Below, piece by piece: positions 1 through 8,259 of a stretch of DNA of 64,000 nucleotides. This stretch comes from Enterobacter cancerogenus (GTDB lineage Bacteria > Pseudomonadota > Gammaproteobacteria > Enterobacterales > Enterobacteriaceae). The notes beneath the pieces were generated by a model, which was not told the DNA's origin, made no database searches, and was given only the letters and a program-made list of their open reading frames with translations. Each line of letters starts with the position of its first letter. Within the stretch, counting starts at the first letter, position 1. The stretch spans positions 60,104-124,103 of the forward strand of contig JRUP01000035.1 of NCBI GenBank assembly GCA_000773965.1. The letters are read 5' to 3'. Position numbers and translations under genes: made by a program.

Positions 1-1
1 G

Positions 2-1285
2 GATGCTGCCGACCCGGATACGGCGACACCGAAGAAAGGACCTAATGCCTATAAACGCGGTTCACCGGATGTCTGGACCTCGTTCACCGGTGATGACAAG
101 TTAGGATTAGTGTATCTGCCGGTCGGGAACTCCTCCGGTGACTATTGGAGCGGTACGCGCTCACCTGCCGAAAACAAGTATTCGGTCTCACTGACGGCAT
201 TAAATATCGATACAGGCTTACCGGCCTGGACTTTCCAGACAGCACACAAAGATGTGTGGGATTACGATCCCGGTTCTCAGCCCACGCTGGTGGATTATCC
301 GGATAAAAACGGCGGTAAGACACCGGCGATTATCATGCCGACCAAACAGGGTGAGATATATGTGTTAGATCGCCGCACCGGTAAATCGCTGTTTGGGGTG
401 GAGGAACGTCCTGTACCCGGCGGCGGCGTCGAGCCGGATCAGCGTTCGCCAACCCAGCCTTATTCGTTGTTCCATCACCTGAGCAAACCGGATCTTACGC
501 CGCAGGATATGTGGGGCTTAACACCGGTGGATCAGTTGGTGTGTCGCATTCAGTTCCAGCAAGCCAGTTATAAAGGGCAGTACACACCACCGGAAGCCGA
601 TCGTCATTCGATTGAGTATCCGGGTTATAACGGCGGTTCTGACTGGGGCAGCGTGGCGGTAGATCCTACTCGCGGCATCATCATTGCTAACTACAACGAT
701 ATGCCGAACTACAACATTCTGGTGCCGCGTGCGAAAGCCGATGCGATGGGTTGGAAACCCCGCGATGAAATCCCGTATAACCCACACGATACCGGTCATG
801 CGGAAGGGGCAGGTGATCCACAAATCGGCGTGCCTTACGCGGTGAACGTGAATGCGGGCTGGCGCTTGCCGTACACCGGCATGCTGTGTAAAGAGCCGCC
901 TTACGGTGGCATCCGCGCCATTGACCTGCGTGATGGCCGCACTATCTGGGATCGTCCACTGGGCACCGCACGTCGTAATGGCCCGTTTGGTCTGCCAACC
1001 GGATTGCCGATTAACATTGGTACGCCGAATAATGGCGGTTCCGTGGTGACATCCAGCGGCCTGATCTTTGTCGCGGCAGCCACCGATGACCTAATCCGCG
1101 CCATCGACATGAAAACCGGCAAGGAAGTGTGGAGCACGGAACTGCCTGCAGGAGGCCAGGCCAACCCCATGATCTACACGCAAAATGGACGTGAGTATCT
1201 GGTGATTGTCGCGGCAGGGCATCACTTTATGGAGACGCCGGTGGGCGATTATGTGCTGGCATACGCGCTGCCTGAACAGAAATAA
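2..1285 (+). CDS. PQQ-dependent membrane-bound glucose/quinate/shikimate-family dehydrogenase, C-terminal part
   Basis: The reading frame is open from base 2, so the 5' end lies outside the window; about 427 C-terminal residues are present. The protein is a quinoprotein beta-propeller dehydrogenase that oxidises a sugar or polyol in the periplasm and passes electrons to ubiquinone. Visible family blocks include GSPDVWTSF, LGLVYLPVGN, LNIDTG, DVWDYD, QPTL, the repeated beta-propeller motifs GEIYVLDRRTGK and GGIRAIDLRDG, and the C-terminal GDYVLAYALP. It resembles Gcd, but the C-terminal block AGHHFMETPVGDY differs from the Gcd version, so it may be a paralogue with another substrate. A hairpin terminator follows directly. 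Family assignment is firm; substrate is open. Confidence 0.9.
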   Translation, partial: DAADPDTATPKKGPNAYKRGSPDVWTSFTGDDKLGLVYLPVGNSSGDYWSGTRSPAENKYSVSLTALNIDTGLPAWTFQTAHKDVWDYDPGSQPTLVDYPDKNGGKTPAIIMPTKQGEIYVLDRRTGKSLFGVEERPVPGGGVEPDQRSPTQPYSLFHHLSKPDLTPQDMWGLTPVDQLVCRIQFQQASYKGQYTPPEADRHSIEYPGYNGGSDWGSVAVDPTRGIIIANYNDMPNYNILVPRAKADAMGWKPRDEIPYNPHDTGHAEGAGDPQIGVPYAVNVNAGWRLPYTGMLCKEPPYGGIRAIDLRDGRTIWDRPLGTARRNGPFGLPTGLPINIGTPNNGGSVVTSSGLIFVAAATDDLIRAIDMKTGKEVWSTELPAGGQANPMIYTQNGREYLVIVAAGHHFMETPVGDYVLAYALPEQK

Positions 1286-1297
1286 CCACCATTGAAA

Positions 1298-1325
1298 ACG
1301 GGATTAGGCTGCGGCCTAATCCCGT
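1298..1325. terminator. Bidirectional hairpin terminator between convergent genes
   Basis: A perfect 12-bp stem (1298-1309 with 1314-1325) closes a 4-nt loop. Four A bases at 1295-1298 give a T-tract on the minus strand; the plus side has no T run. It separates the quinoprotein gene from the MFS operon that ends against it. Confidence 0.75.
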
Positions 1326-1366
1326 CATAAACACATTGTCATCACATCCCTTTGGTCATCACGCCA

Positions 1367-2827
1367 TCAGGGGTTCACCTCTTCCAGGCGGCGATTCAGC
1401 GTGCGTGGACCAAATACACCAATGGTAAACACCACAATCGCCATCGCGCCGGAAATCACGGCAAACACTGAACTGACCCCCATCTCACTCAGCACCCAGG
1501 CAATGGTAAAGCCGGACAACATGCCGCTGATACGACTCACCGAATAGACCAATCCAATCGCTTTAGCACGGAAGCGCGTCGGGAACAATTCCGCCTGATA
1601 GGCGCGGTAAGAGAATGTCATACAGGTGCTGGCCAGCGACAGCAGCAGTCCCAACGTCACCAGCATCACCGGTTGCGACTGCCAGGAAAATACCGTGCCG
1701 ACGAGGGCAATGGCCAGCGCGGAACCACTCACCAGCCACTTACGCTCAATGCGATCGGCAAAGGTCATTGCCACCAGCGGCCCCAACGGGCTGGCAAAAG
1801 CGATCAGGAAGGAATAGAGCAAGCTGTGGGTAAAGGTCACACCTTTAGCTGCCAGCAGTGTCGGGATCCAGCTGGCAAAACCGTAATAGCCGATCGACTG
1901 AAAGAAGTTGAACACCAGCAGCATGATAGTGCGACGGCGATAAGGCGGACGCCACATTTCATTTTTCACGGCCGGTTTAGATTCAATGGGTTGCAACAAA
2001 TGGTTATCAATGGCAGGCAGCGCCGCGCCGGTGGATTTAGCCACACGCGCTTCCAGTCTGCGTACTACGTCTTCCGCTTCTTTGTAACGGCCTTGCTCAA
2101 CCAGCCAGCGCGGGCTTTCGGGTAAGCCCATGCGCAGGATCCACACCAGCACCGCGCCGATACAGCCAAACAACACCACCCAACGCCAGCCGCTCAGGCC
2201 AAGAATTTCCTGGGGGACCAGCTGCCATGAGAGGAAAGCGATGGTCGGAATCGAGGTGTACTGGATGGCCTGCACGAAGGCATAAGATCTGCCGCGCAGA
2301 CGCGCCGGAATGAATTCAGAGACATAGGCATCAATGGTGACCAGTTCAGCGCCAACGCCAATCCCCGACACAATACGCCAGAACACAATAGAAAACGGAT
2401 GATGCTGAAACGCCATAATGCCACTGGCGATCGCGTAAACCAGTAACGCGATGATAAACACCTTTTTGCGCCCGATGCGGTCGGCCAGATTGGCAATCAA
2501 CAGGGTGCCGAGGAAAACCCCGAGGAACATCGCCGCGACAAACGCCCCCAGGCTATGGGGATCAAAAAAGTTATGGCTACCGTGGGAAAAAATCCCCTCA
2601 CGCACCATACCGGGACCGATATAGGCGGTCAGGAACACGTCATACACTTCAAACCAACCGCCCAATGCCAGCGCAAAAATAATCAGCCACAGCGGGCGGG
2701 CGGCGGGTAAGCGTTCCAGACGCGCAGAGAGTTGCGCACCAAATGCTTTGCCTTCTTCTGGTGTGAAGTTGTCACGCCAGGTCATCGGCGGGGGGATCGA
2801 CTCGCTCAGCGAAATTTTTTTCAGCAC
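1367..2827 (-). CDS. MFS transporter, sugar/organic acid type
   Basis: This 486-residue transporter has about 12 hydrophobic segments after a hydrophilic N-terminus of about 45 residues. The major facilitator signature ADRIGRKK follows TM2, and PESPRWLVEQGR, typical of the sugar-porter branch, sits in the central loop. The start is GTG at 2827 with GGAG 9 nt upstream. It is the last gene of a three-gene minus-strand unit after a D-2-hydroxyacid dehydrogenase and an RraA-like protein, so the likely substrate is a hydroxy- or keto-acid (for example a sugar acid or ketogluconate) consumed by those enzymes. The family is certain; the substrate is inferred only from context. Confidence 0.85.
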   Translation of the reverse strand: MLKKISLSESIPPPMTWRDNFTPEEGKAFGAQLSARLERLPAARPLWLIIFALALGGWFEVYDVFLTAYIGPGMVREGIFSHGSHNFFDPHSLGAFVAAMFLGVFLGTLLIANLADRIGRKKVFIIALLVYAIASGIMAFQHHPFSIVFWRIVSGIGVGAELVTIDAYVSEFIPARLRGRSYAFVQAIQYTSIPTIAFLSWQLVPQEILGLSGWRWVVLFGCIGAVLVWILRMGLPESPRWLVEQGRYKEAEDVVRRLEARVAKSTGAALPAIDNHLLQPIESKPAVKNEMWRPPYRRRTIMLLVFNFFQSIGYYGFASWIPTLLAAKGVTFTHSLLYSFLIAFASPLGPLVAMTFADRIERKWLVSGSALAIALVGTVFSWQSQPVMLVTLGLLLSLASTCMTFSYRAYQAELFPTRFRAKAIGLVYSVSRISGMLSGFTIAWVLSEMGVSSVFAVISGAMAIVVFTIGVFGPRTLNRRLEEVNP

Positions 2828-2916
2828 GGTAGGGTACTCCGTTGTTTTTATAATGGTTTGTTAAGGGCTGGCCGGATGGCCATGCCCGATAACACAGGTG
2901 ATTCAGGGTGTTAACG

Positions 2917-3609
2917 TTAAACCGGGCAGCCTTTCGCACGCAGAATAGCGTTGAAGCGCTCAGGGTCGTTGTTGCCTGCCACGTTGCTGGCGCGGATCTT
3001 CTCCTCACGCTGTGCATGTTGCTGTACGCGAGGCAGCAGCACACTCAGCTCATCTTGCGGGATCGCAATCACGCCGTCGGCATCGGCGACGATCAAATCG
3101 CCCGGTGAAACCACCAGTCCTGCACAGTGCACCGTGGTGTTCACTTCACCTGGGCCTTCTTTGGAAGGGCCGCGCAGAGTGTTACCCCGAGCCCAGCAGG
3201 CAATACCGCCTTCTGCCCATTCATTCAGATCGCGCACGGCGCCATCAATCACGAAACCGGCAATCTTTTTGGTGACGGCAGAGGTGCGCATCAAGCCGCC
3301 GATCAGCGCCTGAGTCAGATCGCCCGAGCCATCGACCACAATCACATCGCCCGGCTGCGCCATCTCGATGGCTTTGTGGATCATCAGATTATCGCCAGGA
3401 CGCACCTTCACGGTGATCGCCGGGCCGCACAGCACCAGGTTGGCATCGTTGTGATATGCCTGTAAGCCAAGCGCACCAACACTGCGCCCCATGGAGTCGC
3501 CAATGTTTGGCACCGGCAAGGCACGGAAGGCATCAATCACGCCCGCATCAATCTGTGCGCCGCGCTCACCGATGAAATAGCCAGTCGGCCAGTCTTTATG
3601 GATGGTCAT
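2917..3609 (-). CDS. RraA-family protein (HMG/CHA aldolase-like)
   Basis: This 230-residue protein belongs to the RraA/dimethylmenaquinone-methyltransferase-like fold, which includes 4-hydroxy-4-methyl-2-oxoglutarate aldolases and the RNase E inhibitor RraA. The metal-binding signature is present as GFVIDGAVRDLNEW, with the conserved Arg and Asp, preceded by VVDGSGDLTQALIGG. At 230 residues it is longer than E. coli RraA (about 160), which favours a metabolic lyase over an RNase E regulator. The hydroxyacid dehydrogenase stop lies 3 nt upstream of this ATG, with GGAG inside the end of that gene, so the two are translationally linked. Confidence 0.85.
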   Translation of the reverse strand: MTIHKDWPTGYFIGERGAQIDAGVIDAFRALPVPNIGDSMGRSVGALGLQAYHNDANLVLCGPAITVKVRPGDNLMIHKAIEMAQPGDVIVVDGSGDLTQALIGGLMRTSAVTKKIAGFVIDGAVRDLNEWAEGGIACWARGNTLRGPSKEGPGEVNTTVHCAGLVVSPGDLIVADADGVIAIPQDELSVLLPRVQQHAQREEKIRASNVAGNNDPERFNAILRAKGCPV

Positions 3610-3612
3610 AAG

Positions 3613-4590
3613 TTAACTCCGGTTTAACACCTGCGGATTGACGCAGGCGGATGGGTTGATCTGTTGGTTATCAAGAAAAGCCAGACACTGACGTGCTGCG
3701 CTCTGTGCGACGGCATCCAATGCCTGCGGGGTGGAACCGCCAATATGCGGGGTTACGATCAGGTTGCTGAGCGCGCGGAAAGGATGATCGGCAGCCAGCG
3801 GCTCAAGGGTCACCGTGTCCAGCGCTGCGGCACGCAGTTGCCCGCTTTGTAATGCGGCAGCCAGCGCCTCTTCATCAATCAATTCACCGCGTGCGGTGTT
3901 GATCAGTGTGGCGTGAGCAGGCAACTGTGCCAGGCGTTGTGCATTGATCATCAGACGGGTTTTGGGCGTGACCGGACAGTGCAGACTCAGCACATCTGCC
4001 AGCGGCAGTAAATCGTCGAGTGAATCACAGCGTTGCGCGCCTTCAAAGTCGCCATCAGCCGGAGCAGCGGGATCGAAAAATGCGACCTGCATCCCAATCA
4101 CTCTCGCGAAGCGCGCCACGCGGCGGCCGATTTCGCCAAAGCCGACCAGACCCAGGGTTTTGCCCTGTAGTTCTTCGCCATCACCGCTGCGGGTCCAGCG
4201 CCCGGCGGCGACTTCCTGCTGAAAATAGGGCAGACGGCGCGCGCAGTTCAGCATCAGCGCCAGCGTCAGTTCGGCAACAGATTGTGCGTTGGTGGCCGGT
4301 GTGGTCAGTACCGGAATGCCGCGTTCAGTCGCGGCTGCTACATCAATATTGGTGACACCAACACCGTGTTTGCAGATGATTTTCAGCGTTGGACAAGCGT
4401 TGATGGCTTTCGCGTTCAATTCAACGGTACGCGAGATCACCGCGTCATACGCCACGCTGCTCATACGCTGTTCAACTTCCGCAACGTCATTGGCGTCATC
4501 CAGATAATCAACCACACAGCCTGCTTCAGCGAGCAGTTCACGGCCGCCCTGGCCGAGGCTGGTAGTGGTCACGAGAAAGCGATAAGTCAT
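3613..4590 (-). CDS. D-isomer-specific 2-hydroxyacid dehydrogenase
   Basis: This 325-residue NAD(P)-dependent enzyme interconverts a 2-keto acid and a D-2-hydroxyacid. The Rossmann motif is GLVGFGEIGRRVARFA, the substrate-binding/catalytic Arg lies in NTARGELIDEEAL, and the catalytic His is in HIGGSTPQ near the C-terminus. There is no C-terminal ACT domain, so it is not a canonical SerA. It starts at ATG 4590 with GGAG 8 nt upstream and is first in the operon with the RraA-like protein and the MFS transporter. A 2-ketogluconate/hydroxypyruvate reductase role would fit the nearby sugar oxidation genes, but this is inference. Confidence 0.88.
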   Translation of the reverse strand: MTYRFLVTTTSLGQGGRELLAEAGCVVDYLDDANDVAEVEQRMSSVAYDAVISRTVELNAKAINACPTLKIICKHGVGVTNIDVAAATERGIPVLTTPATNAQSVAELTLALMLNCARRLPYFQQEVAAGRWTRSGDGEELQGKTLGLVGFGEIGRRVARFARVIGMQVAFFDPAAPADGDFEGAQRCDSLDDLLPLADVLSLHCPVTPKTRLMINAQRLAQLPAHATLINTARGELIDEEALAAALQSGQLRAAALDTVTLEPLAADHPFRALSNLIVTPHIGGSTPQALDAVAQSAARQCLAFLDNQQINPSACVNPQVLNRS

Positions 4591-5069
4591 GTCGGTTCTC
4601 CGATAGGGTTTACGTCATCCTGGCATCGACAACCGATAAAAAATATTCTGCGAAGGTTATTAATTCATTCCTGGAAGGAATAATGACCTGAGACGCAAGT
4701 TGAAACGTCACACGCCATAACGTTGGAATTTTGTTAACAAACAGATCGCATATTGCTGGGATAGTGTTCTGCTATACGCTTTAGGATTTTTACTTAAAAA
4801 ATCGTTAAATACGTAGAGTTAGCGGAGCGCTACGACCGTATATCAGCAGGCTAAAGACCGCATAAATAGTGTGATCTACTTCAAAAATCTCCCTCAGCAC
4901 CCTGATACCCTTCAGTTATTTTATCGTCGTTGTTTTGAGCAAAGTGCGCCGCAAAGTTGCACAACTCATGCATTGCGCGTTTTTTAGCCGCACGAAATGA
5001 TAAATGTAACTAAAGTTATAGAGTGTACCGTTTGGTTCATTAACAACTACATAATAGAACGGTTACATC
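4591..5069. promoter_or_regulatory. Divergent intergenic region between the hydroxyacid dehydrogenase and DoxX operons
   Basis: These 479 bp hold no convincing gene. They must contain promoters for both flanking operons. A short inverted repeat (ATTCC, 5 nt, GGAAT at 4667-4681) lies about 80 bp upstream of the hydroxyacid dehydrogenase start and could be an operator. No regulator gene adjoins it, so the controlling protein is probably encoded elsewhere. Confidence 0.4.
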
Positions 5070-5468
5070 ATGTCTCACTCAAAAGATCTCTTCGCTGTGC
5101 TCGGCCGCGTCATGGCGGTGGGTCTGTTCTTCGCTTCGGGTCTCGACAAAATCACCCACTACGCAGACAACCTGCAAACCATGGCGAACAACGGTGTTCC
5201 CGCCTTTTTCCTGCCGCTGGTGATCCTGCTGGAAGTGGGGGGCGGTCTGGCCATTGCCTTTGGTTTTCTGACGCGGTTCACGGCCATTTTTATGGCGGTG
5301 TTCTCGGTTCTGGCCGGATTCCTGTTCTATCAGGGATACAGCCATGCACACCTGATGGTGTGGTTAAAAAATATCTCCTGCGCTGCCGGTTTCCTGATGC
5401 TGTGTCTGAACGGCGGCGGTAGATGGAGCCTCGATCATCTGATTCAGCAACGTCTAGCACGTCATTAA
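5070..5468 (+). CDS. DoxX-family membrane protein
   Basis: This 132-residue inner-membrane protein has about four hydrophobic segments. DoxX hallmarks are GRVMAVGLFFASGLDKI at the N-terminus and LLEVGGGLAIAFGFLTRFTA in the centre. DoxX proteins often accompany redox or respiratory enzymes; some are linked to quinone-dependent oxidation. Here it opens the operon encoding a periplasmic FAD sugar dehydrogenase with its cytochrome, so a role in membrane or quinone coupling or oxidant tolerance is plausible but unproven. The start codon lies at the end of a 479-bp regulatory gap and has only a weak ribosome-binding site. Confidence 0.85.
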   Translation: MSHSKDLFAVLGRVMAVGLFFASGLDKITHYADNLQTMANNGVPAFFLPLVILLEVGGGLAIAFGFLTRFTAIFMAVFSVLAGFLFYQGYSHAHLMVWLKNISCAAGFLMLCLNGGGRWSLDHLIQQRLARH

Positions 5469-5507
5469 GATTTTCACCTAACCCTCTAATTATTCAGGAT
5501 AACACCC

Positions 5508-5984
5508 ATGAAAAAACTCCCGACAGTGCTGCTGTGCGGTGGACTTTTCTGTGCCGCGAGCCAGGCCGCCGAACCCGTTAACCAGGTCGCAGTATTAACC
5601 CATCACCAGGCGCAACAGCTGGTGGAGAAAGCCGAGCAGATTATTGGCAGCCATCACATCGGCGGCGCGATTGCGGTGGTCGATCCTTTTGGTCAGCTGA
5701 TCGCTTATGAGCGTCTGGATGGTGCCACGCTGGCCAACAGCGAACTCGCGCCGAAGAAAGCGCACTCGGCCGCCGCCTTTGGCGTGCCAACGTCCAGCTT
5801 CCAGCAGAAAATCGCTGCCGGTAATGTCGGCATGCTGGGTAACCCGGTGGTGGTGCCGCTGCCAGGCGGTGAGCCAGTGAAAGTGAACGGTGTGGTAGTG
5901 GGCGCCATTGGTGTCAGCACGCCAGATGGCAACGTGGATGCAGAAGCGGCGCAGGGCGCGCTGTCGGCGTTGAAAGCAGGTTAG
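5508..5984 (+). CDS. GlcG/HbpS-family heme-binding protein, exported (copy 1)
   Basis: This 158-residue protein has a Sec signal peptide (KK, then VLLCGGLFCAASQAA, cleavage near residue 20) and a single GlcG/HbpS (DUF336) domain: a helix with AQQLVEKAEQ, then GGAIAVVDPFGQLIAYERLDGA, KKAHSAAAFG, PLPGGEPV and GAIGVSTP. It probably works in the periplasm beside the dehydrogenase encoded downstream. Its TAG stop is 2 nt before the small-subunit ATG. A second copy of the family lies at the other end of the operon. Family members bind heme or small metabolites; the role here is unknown. Confidence 0.85.
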   Translation: MKKLPTVLLCGGLFCAASQAAEPVNQVAVLTHHQAQQLVEKAEQIIGSHHIGGAIAVVDPFGQLIAYERLDGATLANSELAPKKAHSAAAFGVPTSSFQQKIAAGNVGMLGNPVVVPLPGGEPVKVNGVVVGAIGVSTPDGNVDAEAAQGALSALKAG

Positions 5985-5986
5985 CC

Positions 5987-6643
5987 ATGGAAAGAAGACG
6001 TTTTTTACAACTGATGATGGCCACACCGGTCATTGTTTCAATCCCGTTGCAACCGCTGTTGGCCGCACCTGCTGATGCCTCACAAGCGCTGCTGTTGCGC
6101 GCCAGTGAACTGTTAACCGGACGCCGTGGCCTCGATATCGGCATCACTGAACGGTTATGGACGCTGCTGTGTGAACAGGATGCAGGATTCCCGGCTCAGT
6201 TAGCGCGCCTGATGACGCGTCTCAATGCGTTGCATAGCGAAGATCGTGAGCAGATCGTCGCGCAGCTGGATGACGCGGATGTGAAGACCGCGCTGACAAT
6301 TATCTCGCCGTGGTATCTCGGCTATACCGGTCATCCGTCTACGACCAAAGCGGTGGATGACGCGCACTTCGTGACCTTCCTGTCGGCGCTGATGTATGAG
6401 CCCACGCGTGATCACACCATTCGGCCAAGTTATGCCAGAGCGGGCGGGGATTACTGGGCCGAAGTGCCACCGGGCGTGACAGCGCCACCGATGTCCACCC
6501 TAATCCGCGAATGGGGCGATCAATCGCCCCTCGCCGCAAAGCAGATTAAACAGCCTGATGCACCCTGGTTACTGATGGTGCAGGGCAAAGCCAAAACCCT
6601 CGTGGAAGCCGAGGCGATGCTGGCGCAGCACAATACCCTATAA
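5987..6643 (+). CDS. FAD-dependent sugar/polyol dehydrogenase, small subunit (Tat-exported)
   Basis: This 218-residue protein begins MERRRFLQ, a twin-arginine motif (R3-R4-x-F-L), followed by a hydrophobic stretch ending LLAAPADA. The rest matches the small subunit of membrane-bound FAD sorbitol, fructose and 2-ketogluconate dehydrogenases, including the tail block SPWYLGYTG. The small subunit is thought to carry the cofactor-free large subunit across the membrane by Tat hitchhiking, which agrees with the lack of any signal on the downstream flavoprotein. It sits 2 nt after the HbpS-like gene and 21 nt before the large subunit. Confidence 0.88.
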   Translation: MERRRFLQLMMATPVIVSIPLQPLLAAPADASQALLLRASELLTGRRGLDIGITERLWTLLCEQDAGFPAQLARLMTRLNALHSEDREQIVAQLDDADVKTALTIISPWYLGYTGHPSTTKAVDDAHFVTFLSALMYEPTRDHTIRPSYARAGGDYWAEVPPGVTAPPMSTLIREWGDQSPLAAKQIKQPDAPWLLMVQGKAKTLVEAEAMLAQHNTL

Positions 6644-6664
6644 CAAGAATCGAGCAGGTACATC

Positions 6665-8257
6665 ATGAGTGAATTTGATGCTGACGTGGTGATCGTCGGC
6701 TCCGGTGCGCTGGGCGCCAACGCCGCTTATCAGCTGGCGAAAGCGGGCAAATCGGTAATTATGCTGGAAGCAGGGCCTTATATTCCACGCTGGAAAGTGG
6801 TGGAAAACTACCGAAACGGCGCCAGTAAACGTAACTGGTGCACGCCATATCCGAATCTGCCGTGGGCACCCAACTCTTACACCGAAGGCTATATCGATGC
6901 CAAAGGGGATGACGATTTCGAATACGTCACCAGCTACTTACGCGTGGCCGGTGGCAGTACGCGTCACTGGGCATCCGCCTGCTGGCGCTTGTTACCTAAC
7001 GACTTCAAGCTGAAAAGCGTGTACGGCGTTGGCCGCGACTGGCCGTTTGAATACAGCGAGCTGGAGCCCTGGTATGTCAAAGCCGAGCGCGAAGTCGGGG
7101 TGGTCGGCACCGCCGATGAGGACCAAAGTGGGCAAGGGCGCGGTCATTATCCGCCACGTTCAGCGGAATATCCGCTGCCGCCGGAAGCCAAGCCGTATAT
7201 GGTGCAGCGCATGCAATCAAAGCTGGGCCCAATGGGTTATCAGGTGATCCATGAGCCGCACGCCCGCGTGTCACGTCCCTATGATGGCCGTCCGGCTTGC
7301 GCGGGTAACAACAACTGCGAACCGATCTGCCCGATTGGCGCGATGTATTCCGGCGATATGCATGTCGATAAAGCGGTGGCGCTGGGCGTGCAGTTACGCA
7401 CCGAATGTGTGGCCTGGAAGCTGGAGAAAGGCGCAGGTAACAAGATCGTCGCGCTGCACTACCGTCAGCCCGATGGCAAAGACACGCGCCTCACCGCCAA
7501 AACCTTCATCATCGCCGCTCACGGGCTGGAAACGCCGAAGTTGCTGCTGATGAATGATGTGGCCAACAGTTCCGATCAGGTCGGTCGTAACCTGATGGAT
7601 CACACCGGTTTGAGCCTCACGTTCCTTGCTGACGAACCGCTGTGGACCGGGCGCGGCTCGGTGCAGCATGGCACCATCGCCAATCGCCGCGATGAAGCCA
7701 CTCGCGCACAGCACTCGGCAATCCGTTATTCACTGCGTAACCTGGTGCCGAATGTTGATGTCACTGTGCCGCTGCTGAAGCAAGGCATGATGGGGCAAGC
7801 GCTGGATGACGCAATTCGTGACCGCGCCTCACGCATCATGAACATCAGCACCATGAGCGAAACGCTGCCCAGTCCCACCAACCGCGTGACGCCAAATTAC
7901 GATCGCAAAGATTCTATTGGCCTGCCGATGCTCAACGTCAATTACCATCTTGATGATTACGTGCGCGGTATGCGCCCGCAGGCGTACAAGGATTTCGCTA
8001 ACTTCCTGCAGGCCTTTAACGGTGAAGTGATTGAAGCCCCGACCGGCTGGCGTAATCAGTATCACATCATGGGCACCACCATCATGGGGGATAACCCGCG
8101 TGATTCGGTGGTCGATGCGCACTGTCGTAGCTGGGATCATCCCAATTTGTTCCTCGCCACCACCGGCGTGATGCCCACCTCTGCCACGGTAAACCCTACG
8201 TTGACGGGGATCGCGCTGGCGTTGCGTATGGCCGATACCATCGCGAGGGAGATCTGA
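6665..8257 (+). CDS. FAD-dependent GMC-family dehydrogenase, large catalytic subunit
   Basis: This 530-residue flavoprotein has the dinucleotide motif VVIVGSGALGANAAYQLAKAG at the N-terminus and the GMC C-terminal block with H467 (YHIMGTT) and N510 (TVNPTLTG) as the probable catalytic pair. The motif C-x5-C-x3-C at C212, C218 and C222 corresponds to the cluster ligands reported for FAD glucose dehydrogenase, so a 3Fe-4S cluster is likely. The length fits the sorbitol/fructose/2-ketogluconate dehydrogenase group better than the longer gluconate dehydrogenases. It has no signal peptide and presumably exports with the small subunit. Substrate cannot be read from the sequence; 2-ketogluconate is a good guess in a Pantoea-like host. 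Confidence 0.9.
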   Translation: MSEFDADVVIVGSGALGANAAYQLAKAGKSVIMLEAGPYIPRWKVVENYRNGASKRNWCTPYPNLPWAPNSYTEGYIDAKGDDDFEYVTSYLRVAGGSTRHWASACWRLLPNDFKLKSVYGVGRDWPFEYSELEPWYVKAEREVGVVGTADEDQSGQGRGHYPPRSAEYPLPPEAKPYMVQRMQSKLGPMGYQVIHEPHARVSRPYDGRPACAGNNNCEPICPIGAMYSGDMHVDKAVALGVQLRTECVAWKLEKGAGNKIVALHYRQPDGKDTRLTAKTFIIAAHGLETPKLLLMNDVANSSDQVGRNLMDHTGLSLTFLADEPLWTGRGSVQHGTIANRRDEATRAQHSAIRYSLRNLVPNVDVTVPLLKQGMMGQALDDAIRDRASRIMNISTMSETLPSPTNRVTPNYDRKDSIGLPMLNVNYHLDDYVRGMRPQAYKDFANFLQAFNGEVIEAPTGWRNQYHIMGTTIMGDNPRDSVVDAHCRSWDHPNLFLATTGVMPTSATVNPTLTGIALALRMADTIAREI

Positions 8258-8259
8258 TC

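Noticed and set aside
2917-3609. Regulator of RNase E activity (RraA proper)
   Set aside because: About 70 residues longer than RraA and encoded with a hydroxyacid dehydrogenase and transporter, which suggests a metabolic aldolase-like protein.
4997-5422. 141-codon plus-strand frame starting before the DoxX gene
   Set aside because: It overlaps the DoxX gene in another frame and shows no family pattern; DoxX is clear in the main frame.
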